DNA of 64,000 nucleotides from CAVQZA01 sp963718355 (GTDB lineage: Bacteria > Actinomycetota > Thermoleophilia > Gaiellales > Gaiellaceae), in contig CAVQZA010000009.1 in assembly GCA_963718355.1 (NCBI GenBank), forward strand, positions 62,001-126,000, written 5' to 3'. The notes beneath the pieces are model-generated. The model did no database searches. It was not told where the DNA came from and saw only the letters and a list, made by a program, of their open reading frames with translations. Each line of letters starts with the position of its first letter. The first letter of the stretch is position 1. Positions 49,250-58,397 of the stretch are shown one piece after another. Position numbers and translations under genes: made by a program.

Positions 49250-50383
49250 TTGGACACGATCTCCACCGAGCAGCTGCGCCGCTACGTCGTGGCGCACCAG
49301 CGCTTCGCGACGCGGAAGCGGAAGGGCACTGCGCGCGAGGTGCTCGACGCGATCGGGCGGCTGTCGTGCGTTCAGCTCGACTCGATCTCGACCGTCGAGC
49401 GCAGCCACCGCATCGTCCTCAGCTCGCGGGTCGGCAACTATCCGCGCGGTACCGTCTCGCGTCTGCTGCGCGAGGGGAAGATCTTCGAGTACTGGGCCCA
49501 CGAGGCCTGCCTGATCCCTGTCGAGGACTGGCCGCTGTTTCGCGCGCGCATGGTCGAGCGCCACATCCATCACTGGTTCGGGCCGATCATCGACGGCGAC
49601 CCGAAGCTCGCCGACCAGGTGCTCGGCGAGATCCGCGAGCGCGGCCCGCTCGCCTCGCGCCACTTCGAGGGCCAGGGCGGCGGCGGGATGTGGAACTGGA
49701 AGCCCGCGAAGCGGATGCTCGAGGCGCTCTGGACCGCCGGCCGCCTCGTGATCGCCGGCCGCGAGGGGTTCCAGCGGCTCTACGACCTGCCCGAGCGCGT
49801 GCTCCCGCAGGAGCTGCTCGACCAGCCGGCGCCCAGCGAGGCCGAGTGGCTGCGCGGGCTGACGGTTCGCGCCGTCCGCGCCCGTGGCGCGCTCACCGAC
49901 GCCGGCGTCAAGGAGCATTACCGGCTCCGCGGCGGCGTGGCGCGGCTGCGACCGCACATCGACGCGCTCGTCGCCGAGGGCGAGCTGCGCCGGCTCGAGG
50001 TCACCGACGGCGGCGCTGCGGTGCTCGTCCCGGCCGATGCGAACCTCGAGGCCCAGCCGAGCGGCGCCGTCCTGCTCTCGCCGTTCGACAACCTGCTCTG
50101 GGATCGCGATTTCGCGCGCCGCGTGCTCGGCTTCGACCACCTGATCGAGGTCTACAAGCCGCAGCCCGAGCGCGTGTTCGGCTACTACGTGCTCCCGTTC
50201 CTGCGCAACGACCGGATTGTCGGCCGCGCCGACCTCAAGTCCGACCGCAAAGCCGGGACGCTGCGCGTCCAGGCGTTCCACCGTGAGCCGGGCGTCCGCG
50301 CCTCGGGCGCACTCGACGAGGCACTCGACAAGGCCCTCGAGCGCCTCGCGTTCCCGCTCGGACTCGGTACCATCGAGCGCTGA
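49250..50383 (+). CDS. YcaQ/AlkX-type DNA glycosylase (HTH_42 family)
   Basis: A 377-residue winged-helix protein of the YcaQ superfamily, whose members remove alkylated or cross-linked bases. The likely catalytic QxD motif is in LSCVQLDSIS (about residues 40-49), the pattern of the AlkX/YcaQ branch. EYWAHEACLIP (about 82) and LLSPFDNLLWDRDFARRVLGFDH (about 278) also fit the family. TTG 49250 is the best start, one base after the CBS stop. It stands between two sulfur-metabolism genes, overlapping the next as TGATG. Confidence 0.85.
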   Translation: MDTISTEQLRRYVVAHQRFATRKRKGTAREVLDAIGRLSCVQLDSISTVERSHRIVLSSRVGNYPRGTVSRLLREGKIFEYWAHEACLIPVEDWPLFRARMVERHIHHWFGPIIDGDPKLADQVLGEIRERGPLASRHFEGQGGGGMWNWKPAKRMLEALWTAGRLVIAGREGFQRLYDLPERVLPQELLDQPAPSEAEWLRGLTVRAVRARGALTDAGVKEHYRLRGGVARLRPHIDALVAEGELRRLEVTDGGAAVLVPADANLEAQPSGAVLLSPFDNLLWDRDFARRVLGFDHLIEVYKPQPERVFGYYVLPFLRNDRIVGRADLKSDRKAGTLRVQAFHREPGVRASGALDEALDKALERLAFPLGLGTIER

Positions 50384-51516
50384 TGGATTTCGAGACTCGA
50401 GCCATCCACACAGGGCAGGAGCCCGACCCGGCGACCGGCGCGATCATCACGCCGATCTACCAGACCTCGACCTACGTCCAGGAGGCGGTCGGCGAGCACA
50501 AAGGCTACGACTACTCGCGCGTCGCAAACCCGACCCGCCACGCGCTCGAGACCTGCCTCGCCTCGCTCGAGGGCGCGGAGTACGGGCTCGCGTACTCCTC
50601 GGGAATCGGCGCGACCTCGACGATCATGCACCTCGTCGACCCGGGCGAGCGCATCCTCACGGTGAACGACGTCTACGGCGGGGTCTACCGGATGCTCAGC
50701 CAGGTCTACGAGCCGAAGGGCTACATCGCCGACTGGGCGCCGGCCGACTCGATCGCCGACGCGATCGACGAGCGGACGAAGCTCGTCTGGATCGAGAGCC
50801 CGACCAACCCGCTGCTGAACATCGTCGACATCCGCGCCGTGTCCGAGGCCGCACACCGGGTCGGGGCGATCGTCGTCGTCGACAACACCTTCGCGACGCC
50901 GTACCTCCAGCGGCCGCTCGAGCACGGCGCCGACCTCGTCGTCCACTCGACCACGAAGTACCTCGGCGGCCACTCCGACGTGATCGGCGGCTTCGTCGCA
51001 ACGAACGACCAGGCGCTCGGCGAGCGGCTCCGCTTCCTGCAGAAGTCGCTCGGCGCGGTGCCCGGCCCGTTCGACTGCTGGCTCGTACTGCGCGGGATCA
51101 AGACGCTGGCGCTCAGGATGGAGCGGCACTGCCTCAACGCGCGCGCCGTCGCCGAGTTCCTCGACGGCCACCCGGCGGTCGAGCGCGTCCTCTACCCCGG
51201 CCTCGCCGCGCATCCCGGCCACGAGCTCGCGGCTCGGCAGATGCGCGACTTCGGGGGCATGGTCTCGTTCCTCGCCGAGTCGGAGGAGGAGGCAGTCGCG
51301 CTCGTCGCCCGCACCAAGATCTTCCAGCTCGCCGAGTCGCTGGGCGGCGTCGAGAGCCTGATCGAGCACCCGTACCGGATGACCCACGGCTCCACCGTCG
51401 CCGGCCCGACGGCTCCGCCCCCCGAGCTCGTCCGCCTCTCGGTCGGGATCGAGTCCGCGGACGACCTGATCGCCGACCTCGAGACGGCTCTCGTCCGCTC
51501 GGCCGCACGCGCTTGA
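50383..51516 (+). CDS. Cystathionine gamma-synthase/lyase
   Basis: PLP enzyme of the Cys/Met metabolism family. The 377-residue protein has the PLP Lys in VVHSTTKYLGGHSDVIGG (about residue 192), YDYSRVANPTRHALE and a C-terminal AESLGGVESLIEHP. The synthase and lyase differ little in sequence; next to CBS the lyase (reverse transsulfuration) reading is favoured. ATG 50383 overlaps the AlkX-like gene, and its TGA overlaps the next gene's TTG. Confidence 0.93.
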   Translation: MDFETRAIHTGQEPDPATGAIITPIYQTSTYVQEAVGEHKGYDYSRVANPTRHALETCLASLEGAEYGLAYSSGIGATSTIMHLVDPGERILTVNDVYGGVYRMLSQVYEPKGYIADWAPADSIADAIDERTKLVWIESPTNPLLNIVDIRAVSEAAHRVGAIVVVDNTFATPYLQRPLEHGADLVVHSTTKYLGGHSDVIGGFVATNDQALGERLRFLQKSLGAVPGPFDCWLVLRGIKTLALRMERHCLNARAVAEFLDGHPAVERVLYPGLAAHPGHELAARQMRDFGGMVSFLAESEEEAVALVARTKIFQLAESLGGVESLIEHPYRMTHGSTVAGPTAPPPELVRLSVGIESADDLIADLETALVRSAARA

Positions 51517-52364
51517 ACCTGATCGACGTCCATCACCTCGGCCTCGAGAAGGTGATCGGCTGCTACCTGCTCGAGACTCCGGACGGGCCGGCCCTGTTCG
51601 ACTGCGGGCCTGCGAGCGCGCTGCCGAAGCTCAAGGAGGGTCTCGCCGCCAATGGGCTCGAGGTCGGCGACCTGCGCCATCTGCTGCTCTCGCACATCCA
51701 CTTCGACCACGCGGGCGCGGCGGGGGTGCTCGTGCGCGAGAACCCTGCGCTGCAGGTTCACGTCTCGGAGATCGGCGCGCCGCACCTCGTCGATCCGAGC
51801 CGGCTCGAACGCTCGGCGCGCCGCCTCTACGGCGACGACTTCGACCGGCTCTGGGGCGAGCTCGTCGCCGTGCCCGCTGCGAATGTCGTCGTCACCGGCG
51901 ACCGCGTGCTCGACTTCGACTGCTTCGCGTCGCCGGGCCATGCCTCGCACCACGTCTGTTACGTCCGCGACGGGACGCTCTTTGCGGGCGATGCGGCAGG
52001 CGTCCGCATCCAGCCCGGCTCATTCGTCCTTCTCCCCACGCCGCCGCCGGACATCGACCTCGAGGCCTGGCAGCGCACGCTCGACGAGATCGAGCGGCGC
52101 GAGCCGGAGCGCCTGGCGCTCGTCCACTTCGGCGTCGCCGACGATCCTGCCCGCCACATCGACGAGCTCCGCCAGAGGATCACGCGCTGGGGCGATCTCG
52201 TCGGCGACGGCGCCGGCGAGGAGGAGTGGGTCGCCTCTGTGATCGCCGAGATCCGCGCGAGCGGCGAGGACAACGTCGAGGAGTTCGACGTCGCGATGCC
52301 CCTCACCCAGTCGTATGCCGGGCTCCGGCGCTACTGGGACAAGAAACGCGAGGCAGCCGCGTGA
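51513..52364 (+). CDS. MBL-fold metallohydrolase
   Basis: A 283-residue metallo-beta-lactamase-fold hydrolase with the motif SHIHFDHAGA (about residues 62-71), further His in SPGHASHH, Asp in FAGDAAG and His in LVHFGV. The substrate is unknown; its place after transsulfuration genes would fit a persulfide or thioester hydrolase, but that is inference. The first codon is TTG 51513 overlapping the previous stop (TTGA). Confidence 0.9.
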   Translation: MNLIDVHHLGLEKVIGCYLLETPDGPALFDCGPASALPKLKEGLAANGLEVGDLRHLLLSHIHFDHAGAAGVLVRENPALQVHVSEIGAPHLVDPSRLERSARRLYGDDFDRLWGELVAVPAANVVVTGDRVLDFDCFASPGHASHHVCYVRDGTLFAGDAAGVRIQPGSFVLLPTPPPDIDLEAWQRTLDEIERREPERLALVHFGVADDPARHIDELRQRITRWGDLVGDGAGEEEWVASVIAEIRASGEDNVEEFDVAMPLTQSYAGLRRYWDKKREAAA

Positions 52365-52431
52365 CGCTGTCGCTCCACATCGATCGGCTCTGCGGCCGCT
52401 ACCAGAGCCCTTCTATGCATCCCGCGCCGCG

Positions 52432-53664
52432 GTGAGGTTCGAGGGTCGCCTCGGCCCGCTCGCCGAGCGCCAGTTCCGCCTGCTCTTCGCGGGCCGCACG
52501 ATCTCGTTCCTCGGCAACGCCATGGCGCCGATCGCGATCGCCTTCGCCGTGCTCGACCTCACGGGCTCGAAGACTGACCTCGGCTTCGTGCTCGCCGCGC
52601 GCTCGCTGCCGCAGGTCGTCTTCCTGCTGATCGGCGGGATCTGGGCCGACCGGCTCAAGCGAAACCAGGTCATGGTCGCCTCGAACATCCTCTCGGGCGC
52701 GAGCCAGGCCACGGTCGCGGTGCTGCTCCTGTCCGGCAACGCTCAGCTCTGGATGCTGATCGCGCTTGCCGCGGTGAACGGCTTCTCGTCATCGTTCTTC
52801 TTCCCCGCCTCGGTCGGGATCACGCCGCAGACGGTGCCGGCGACATTGCTCCAGAGCGCCAACGCGCTGCTTCGGCTCGGGATGAACTCGAGCACGATCA
52901 TCGGCGCGGCGATCGGCGGTGTCATCGTTGCGGCAACGAACCCGGGTACGGCGATCGCGGTCGACTCGGCATCGTTCTTCCTCGCCGCGCTCTTCCTCGG
53001 CCTGATGCGACTCCCGCCCGGGCTGCGGATGCAAGGAAGCCACTTCCTCGGCGAGCTGGCCGACGGCTGGCGCGAGTTCACCTCGCGGACCTGGCTCTGG
53101 GCGATCGTGCTCCAGTTCTCGATCGTTAATGCGTTCGTGGTCGGCTCGGAGCAGGTGCTCGGGCCGGAGATCGCCAAACAGTCGCTCGGCGGTGCGGCCG
53201 GCTGGGGCCTAGTCCTCACGTGCCAGGCGGCCGGTCTCATCATCGGCGGCTTGCTCCAGTTGCGCATGCGCCCGCGTCGCTTGCTCCTGGTCGCGACGAT
53301 CGGCGTTCTCGTCGGCACGCCGCTCCTGATCGCCCTCGCGATCCCGCTCGCGCTCGCCGCCGTCTGCGCCTTCGCGGTCCTCGCCGGCATCGGGATCGAG
53401 ACGTTCGGCATCAACTGGGACACGGCGATGCAGCAGGAGATCCCCGGCGAAAAGCTCTCGCGCGTCGGCTCCTACGACGCGCTCGGCTCCTACGTCCTGA
53501 TCCCGCTGGGACTCGCGGTGGTAGGACCGATCGCGGAGGTGATCGGGACGAGCACGATGCTCTACACCGTCGCGGTGCTCAATGTGGCGGCAGTGCTCGC
53601 AGTGCTCAGCGTCGCCGAGGTGCGCACGCTGCGCCGGGCTCAGCCGGCGATCACGACTTCGTAG
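52432..53664 (+). CDS. MFS transporter
   Basis: A 410-residue protein with 12 helices. Loop 2-3 motif LLIGGIWADRLKRNQVMVASN (about residues 62-82) is typical of MFS efflux proteins. GTG 52432 gives a short cytoplasmic N-terminus (RFEGRLGPLAERQFRLLFAGR). The region 52365-52431 before it has no clear -10 at the leaderless distance. Its 3' end overlaps the convergent glycosyltransferase by 25 bases. Confidence 0.9.
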   Translation: MRFEGRLGPLAERQFRLLFAGRTISFLGNAMAPIAIAFAVLDLTGSKTDLGFVLAARSLPQVVFLLIGGIWADRLKRNQVMVASNILSGASQATVAVLLLSGNAQLWMLIALAAVNGFSSSFFFPASVGITPQTVPATLLQSANALLRLGMNSSTIIGAAIGGVIVAATNPGTAIAVDSASFFLAALFLGLMRLPPGLRMQGSHFLGELADGWREFTSRTWLWAIVLQFSIVNAFVVGSEQVLGPEIAKQSLGGAAGWGLVLTCQAAGLIIGGLLQLRMRPRRLLLVATIGVLVGTPLLIALAIPLALAAVCAFAVLAGIGIETFGINWDTAMQQEIPGEKLSRVGSYDALGSYVLIPLGLAVVGPIAEVIGTSTMLYTVAVLNVAAVLAVLSVAEVRTLRRAQPAITTS

Positions 53665-54665
53665 GCCGCGAGGTAGTCGGCAACCATCCGCTGCGGCGAG
53701 TAGTGCTCGCTCGCGTAGCGCCGCAGCTCGAGCGGATCGAGCGCGTCGGCCCGCTCCAGCGCGGCGGGCATCTGCGTCCAGTCGTCGACGATGATCCCGC
53801 TCACGCCGTCCTCGATCACCTCGGGCACCGCACCCCAGCGCGTCGCGATGCACGGCGTGCCGCAGGCCATCGACTCGATCATCACCAGGCCGAACGGCTC
53901 CTCCCACTTGATCGGGAACAGCGTCGCGCGCGCGTTCTGCAGCAGCTCGACCTTCTCGCCGTGGGTCACCTCGCCGAGGTACTCGATCGTGTCGGAGAGG
54001 TGTGGGCGGACGTACTCGTCGAAGTACGCGTTCTCGGCCGGCTCGCGGTTCTTGCCGGCGATCTTCAGCGGCAGTCCCGTCTCGAGCGCGACCGCGACGG
54101 CGCGGTGGCAGCCCTTGTCGGCGCTCATCCGGCCGAGGAACAGCAGGTAGTCGCCGCGGTGCGGACTGCACGGATAGAGCTCGAGGTCGAGCGCGTTCGG
54201 GCAGTTCGCGACCCAGTTCAGCTCGGGCCGCGGCTTGCGCTGGTTCATCGAGATCGAGATCAGCCCGACGTCGGGCGCGAACTTGCCGAGCTCGTGGTAC
54301 AGCTCGCCCGGCGGATCGTCGAGCGGGCCGTGAATCGTGTGGACGACCGGCGTCGCGACCGCCTGGCCGAGTGCGGCCGCGGGCGGGCCCGAGTGGTCGT
54401 TGATCACGTCGAAGTCGGCGGCGCGCACGAAGCAGGTGAGCGCGTGGCGGAGCTCCCAGAACGAGAGCCCGATGTGGTGGCTCGGCGCGACCGGGAACAC
54501 CGAGACGAGCTCGGCCTTCGTCTGCGAGTCGCCGGAGGCGAAGAGCGTCACGTCGTGGCCCGCGTCGACGAGCCCGTCGGAGAGGAGCGAGACGACCCAC
54601 TCCGTGCCGCCGTAGCCGGTGGGCGGAACCGGGAACCAGACCGGTGCGAGCACTGCGATCTTCAT
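53640..54665 (-). CDS. Glycosyltransferase, GT4 family
   Basis: A 341-residue GT-B enzyme with N-terminal APVWFPVPPTGYGGTEWVVSLL (donor-side Gly loop), and the C-terminal EEPFGLVMIESMACGTPCIATRWGAVPEVIEDG (about residues 241-273) containing the EX7E nucleotide-sugar site. It probably uses a UDP- or GDP-sugar. ATG 54665 overlaps the debranching enzyme stop (ATGA), so it belongs to the SDR-debranching-GT operon. Confidence 0.93.
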   Translation of the reverse strand: MKIAVLAPVWFPVPPTGYGGTEWVVSLLSDGLVDAGHDVTLFASGDSQTKAELVSVFPVAPSHHIGLSFWELRHALTCFVRAADFDVINDHSGPPAAALGQAVATPVVHTIHGPLDDPPGELYHELGKFAPDVGLISISMNQRKPRPELNWVANCPNALDLELYPCSPHRGDYLLFLGRMSADKGCHRAVAVALETGLPLKIAGKNREPAENAYFDEYVRPHLSDTIEYLGEVTHGEKVELLQNARATLFPIKWEEPFGLVMIESMACGTPCIATRWGAVPEVIEDGVSGIIVDDWTQMPAALERADALDPLELRRYASEHYSPQRMVADYLAAYEVVIAG

Positions 54666-56728
54666 GCCTCTTCAACCCTAACGCGCCCGTTCTCGAGATG
54701 GATGTCCCAGGGCCTGTCGAACGCGCGCACGCCGGACAGCCGCACGGAGCCGGCCCAGCTCGGCAGCTCGTCCGGGGCCACGGTCTCGAGGCGGTTGTTG
54801 CGCGGATCGGGCCGCAGCCCGAGCAGGAGCTGGAGCAGCAGCACCGGCGAGCCCGCGGCCCAGGCCTGCGGGCGCGCGGCGGTGGGGTAGGCGATCGGGA
54901 ACCCGGTCTCCGAGCGATGCAGTCCCGCGAAGACCTCGGGGAGCTGGTAGCCGAAGTGGCGCGCGGCGGCGATCGTGACGCGGATGATCCGGTGCGCCTC
55001 GGGCCAGCGGCCGTACCGCGCGAGCCCGGCCGCGACGAGCGAGTTGTCGTGGGGCCAGACCGTGCCGTTGTGGTAGCTGAGCGGGTTGTAGGCCGCGTCT
55101 GCGGCGGACATCGTCCGCACGCCCCAGCCCGACCACAGGTCCTCGCCCATCAGCCGGTCGACGACGGCGGCGGCCTTCTCCTCGGGAACGATCCCCGACC
55201 ACAGCAGGTGGCCCATGTTCGAGCACATCGAGTCGACCTTCTTCTTGTCGCGGTCGAGCGCGAGCGCGTAGTAGCCGCCGCGCTCCTCGACCCAGTAGGC
55301 CTCGTCGAAGCGCACCTTCAGCTCCGCCGCCTCCTTCTCGAGCCGCTCGGCGAGAGCCGCGTCGCGCCACACCTCGCGTGCGAGCTCGGCCGTGCGCAGC
55401 TTCGCGTCGTAGACGTAGCCCTGCACCTCGGCCGGCGCGATCGGCGTCTCCGCGAGTGAGCCGTCGGCGAAGCGCTGCGAGTCGCCCGAGTCCTTCCACG
55501 ACTGGTTCTCGAGCCCGCGCGGCGTGCGCCGCTCGTACTCGACGAAGCCGTCGCCGTCCCGGTCGCCGTACTTGTCGATCCACTCGAGCACCCGCATCGC
55601 CGGCTCCCTGAGCCCGCGCACCAGCGGCGTGTCGTCGGTCCAGCGCCAGACCTCGGAGAGCAGGACGAGGTAGAGCGGCGTCGCGTCGACCGAGCCGTAG
55701 TAGCGCGGAAACCACTTCTCCGCCGCCTTGCCGTGACGCACCTCGTGCACGATCTTGCCCGGCTCGGCGTCGATCGAGGGGTCGTCCTCCACCGCCTGGA
55801 GATCGGCGAGCACCGACAGCGCGCCGCGCGCGAGCTCCGGCCCGAACAGCAGCGTCTGGAGCGAGGTGATCAGCGTGTCGCGGCCGAACACCGTCATGAA
55901 CCACGGCATCCCGGCCGCCGGCAGCAGTCCGATCCCCGCGCGCCCGTCGCCGCGCATCCGCAGCGAGGCGAGGTCGGCGACCGACTGGCCGAACGAGCGA
56001 TGCAGCGCCTCCCAGCTCGCGCGAATCTGCGGAACTCGCAACTCCCATGCGGCGAGTGATTCCGAAACAGCGCTCCGCTCCTCGCCGAAGCGGCGCTCGA
56101 CGGCCTGCGGGATCACCTCGTGCCCGTCCATCGAGACGACGACGTCGAGGCGGACGTCCCACGACTCGCGCGGGCCGAGCTCGATCCGGTAGCGGACGAT
56201 CGCGCCGTCGACCTGCCCGGGCCGCGAGAGGATCACCTGCGTCGTGTCGGTCGAGACCGGGTCGCGGAACACGAACTGGTTGACGTCGGCGTCGAAGCGC
56301 GGCTCGACGAGCGCGGGCAGCGGCGAGGCGTGCAGCGGGTCGCCGAGCGCAAAGTCGTGCTCCTTCACCGACATGATGTCCGCGAAGTCGGTGCCCAGCT
56401 CGAGCGCGAGCTCGAACGCGATCGGCTCCATCCCCTCGTTCCGCACCGTGACCTGGTCCTGCATCCCGTCGCCGACGAAGCGCTCGCGCTTGATCGAGAG
56501 GACATCCTGCGGCAGGTCGCCGGCGAGCGGGTTGCGCAGGAAGAACCCGGCCGAGAAGTACTCGCTCTTTCCGGACGAGAGCAGGAGCGGCGTGGCGCCG
56601 TTGATCGTCAGGAAGAGGCGCGACAGGAACCGCGTGTCCAGCGCGAACAGCCCGCCCGTCATCGCGCCGAGGTCGCCGCGGTCGTCGCAGATGCAGAACG
56701 TCGAGCCTTCGAGGATCGTCAGCGCCAT
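54662..56728 (-). CDS. Glycogen debranching enzyme (amylo-alpha-1,6-glucosidase) 2
   Basis: A 688-residue paralogue of the enzyme at 34837. It has the N-terminal GDE domain (LTILEGSTFCICDDRGDLGAMTGGLFALDTRFLSR), and a GDE-C barrel with PWFMTVFGRDTLITSLQ, ENQSWKDSGDSQRF, GHLLWSGIVP, and LSYHNGTVWPHDNS. ATG 56728 overlaps the SDR gene stop (TGATG). It is flanked by a glycosyltransferase and an SDR, suggesting a role in making or trimming a branched glucan or glycoconjugate. Confidence 0.93.
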   Translation of the reverse strand: MALTILEGSTFCICDDRGDLGAMTGGLFALDTRFLSRLFLTINGATPLLLSSGKSEYFSAGFFLRNPLAGDLPQDVLSIKRERFVGDGMQDQVTVRNEGMEPIAFELALELGTDFADIMSVKEHDFALGDPLHASPLPALVEPRFDADVNQFVFRDPVSTDTTQVILSRPGQVDGAIVRYRIELGPRESWDVRLDVVVSMDGHEVIPQAVERRFGEERSAVSESLAAWELRVPQIRASWEALHRSFGQSVADLASLRMRGDGRAGIGLLPAAGMPWFMTVFGRDTLITSLQTLLFGPELARGALSVLADLQAVEDDPSIDAEPGKIVHEVRHGKAAEKWFPRYYGSVDATPLYLVLLSEVWRWTDDTPLVRGLREPAMRVLEWIDKYGDRDGDGFVEYERRTPRGLENQSWKDSGDSQRFADGSLAETPIAPAEVQGYVYDAKLRTAELAREVWRDAALAERLEKEAAELKVRFDEAYWVEERGGYYALALDRDKKKVDSMCSNMGHLLWSGIVPEEKAAAVVDRLMGEDLWSGWGVRTMSAADAAYNPLSYHNGTVWPHDNSLVAAGLARYGRWPEAHRIIRVTIAAARHFGYQLPEVFAGLHRSETGFPIAYPTAARPQAWAAGSPVLLLQLLLGLRPDPRNNRLETVAPDELPSWAGSVRLSGVRAFDRPWDIHLENGRVRVEEA

Positions 56729-57459
56729 CAGGTGCTGCGGACGAACCTTGCGCCGCTCGACTGGGCGAGCGCCTTGACCACGACCTCGTCGACGTTGACG
56801 TGCAGTGGGCGGGTGAGTGTGAAGAGGACGCAGTCGGCGATGTCGTCTGCGACGAGCGGCTCGATCCCCTGGTAGACGGCCTTCGCCTGCTCGACGTCGC
56901 CCTTGAAGCGGACGATCGAGAACTCGGTCTCCACGGCGCCCGCGTCGACGGTGGTGATCCGGATGGGGCGGCCGAGCAGATCCTCGCGCAGCGCGTAGGT
57001 GTAGCCGCGCACCGCGAACTTCGAGGCGATGTAGCCCGAGCCGTTGGGGTACGCCTGCCGGCCGGCGATCGAGCCGAGGTTGACGATGTGGCCTCCGTCG
57101 CGGATGTGCGGCAGGCACAGACGCGTGATCCGCATCAGCCCGAGCACGTTGGTCTCCATCATCAGTTGCTCGTCCTCGTCGGTCGCCTCGTCGGCGGGCA
57201 CGCGCCCGAGCGCTAGACCGGCGCCGTTGATCAGGATGTCGATTCCCTCGAGCTCGTGGACTGCGCGGACGACGAACGCGGCGCAGCTGTCGACGTCGGT
57301 GACGTCGAGCGGCAGCGCGACCTCGGTCTCGAGCCGCTCGACGCGGCGCGCGCCGCCGGCGACGCGGACACCCTGCGCGGCGAGTTGGCGCGCGATCGCA
57401 GCACCGATCCCGCTCGAGGCGCCGGTGACGACTGCGGTCTTGCCTGCCAGGGAAGCCAC
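56728..57459 (-). CDS. SDR-family oxidoreductase
   Basis: A 243-residue short-chain dehydrogenase. NAD(P) loop TGASSGIGAAIA (about residues 11-22), an Arg after beta-2 (ARRVERLETE) suggesting NADP, NGAG, catalytic Ser in NLGSIAG and YxxxK in GYIASKF (Tyr about 149). The GTG start at 57459 is set by TAGAGT seven bases before it; the open frame continues upstream to 57501 but lacks the family start. It begins the operon with debranching enzyme 2 and the glycosyltransferase. Confidence 0.92.
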   Translation of the reverse strand: MASLAGKTAVVTGASSGIGAAIARQLAAQGVRVAGGARRVERLETEVALPLDVTDVDSCAAFVVRAVHELEGIDILINGAGLALGRVPADEATDEDEQLMMETNVLGLMRITRLCLPHIRDGGHIVNLGSIAGRQAYPNGSGYIASKFAVRGYTYALREDLLGRPIRITTVDAGAVETEFSIVRFKGDVEQAKAVYQGIEPLVADDIADCVLFTLTRPLHVNVDEVVVKALAQSSGARFVRST

Positions 57460-57466
57460 GCGCCGG

Positions 57467-57472
57467 ACTCTA
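57467..57472 (-). promoter_or_regulatory. Leaderless -10 element of the SDR gene (TAGAGT), built on a stop codon
   Basis: TAGAGT lies seven bases before GTG 57459. Its TAG is the stop of the CDF transporter gene. Confidence 0.5.
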
Positions 57473-58393
57473 GTCGAGCGGCGCAATACGGCGGACGGCA
57501 ACGCCGAGCTCGACGAGCGAGCGGTGGTCGACCTGGAGCGTCGTGTGGATCAGGCCGAACCTGTCGGCCAGCATCTCCTCGAGCTCGCGGCGCAGCGAGT
57601 GGCAGTCGGCATCGGTCTCGACGAGGACGTGCGCTGACAGCGCGGGGAAGCCGCTCGTCACCGTCCAGACGTGGAGATCGTGCACCTCGACCACCCCGGG
57701 CGCGGCGACGAGCGCGCGGCCGATCGCCTCGGGATCGATCCCGTCGGGCGCCCGCTCGAGGAAGACCTCGGTCGACGCGCGGATGAGCTGCCAGCCGGAC
57801 CAGAGCATCAGTGCCGCGACCGCGATGCTCGCGATCGGGTCGAAGCGGTCCCAGCCGAAGACGAGGATCAGCGCACCTGCGAGCGCAGTGCCGGCGAACG
57901 CGGCCAGGTCGGTCGCGACATGGAGGAAGGCAGCGCGCACGTTCATGCTTTCGCGACTCCCGCCCCGCAGCACGCCCGCGGCGACGAGGTTCACCGCGAC
58001 GCCGCCGAGCGCGACGACGAGCACGATTCCGCCGCGCACCGCTTCGGGCGTGATCAGGCGCAGGATCGCCTCGACGAGGATCCAGACAGCGACGAGCGCG
58101 AGGAGTATTCCGTTCACGAGCGCCGCCAGCACCTCGACGCGGCGGAAGCCGAAGGTCCAGGCGCCGCCGGCCGGCCGCGCGGCGAGCGAGGCCGCGACGA
58201 GCGCGAACCCGAGCGCGAAGGCATCGGTGAGCATGTGCCCCGCATCCGCGAGCAACGCGAGCGAGGAGGCGGCGATTCCGAAGCCGACCTCGGCGGCCAT
58301 CAGCCCGAGGATCAGCGCAAGCGCGATCCCGAGTGCGCGCCGGTCGGAGCGAAGCCGCGCGTCGAGCCCGTGATCGTGGCCGTGATGGTGCAC
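57470..58393 (-). CDS. CDF-family cation efflux protein (ZitB/CzcD-like)
   Basis: A 307-residue metal exporter. The N-terminus HHHGHDHG could bind metal; six helices carry DAGHMLTDA (about residue 50) and HVATDLAAFAG (about 158), the paired HxxxD sites of Zn transporters. The C-terminal cytoplasmic domain starts with VHDLHVWTVTSGFPALSAHVLVE. GTG 58393 has TACGCT six bases upstream. Zinc is the likely substrate; cobalt or manganese cannot be excluded. Confidence 0.93.
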   Translation of the reverse strand: MHHHGHDHGLDARLRSDRRALGIALALILGLMAAEVGFGIAASSLALLADAGHMLTDAFALGFALVAASLAARPAGGAWTFGFRRVEVLAALVNGILLALVAVWILVEAILRLITPEAVRGGIVLVVALGGVAVNLVAAGVLRGGSRESMNVRAAFLHVATDLAAFAGTALAGALILVFGWDRFDPIASIAVAALMLWSGWQLIRASTEVFLERAPDGIDPEAIGRALVAAPGVVEVHDLHVWTVTSGFPALSAHVLVETDADCHSLRRELEEMLADRFGLIHTTLQVDHRSLVELGVAVRRIAPLD

Positions 58394-58397
58394 GGCT

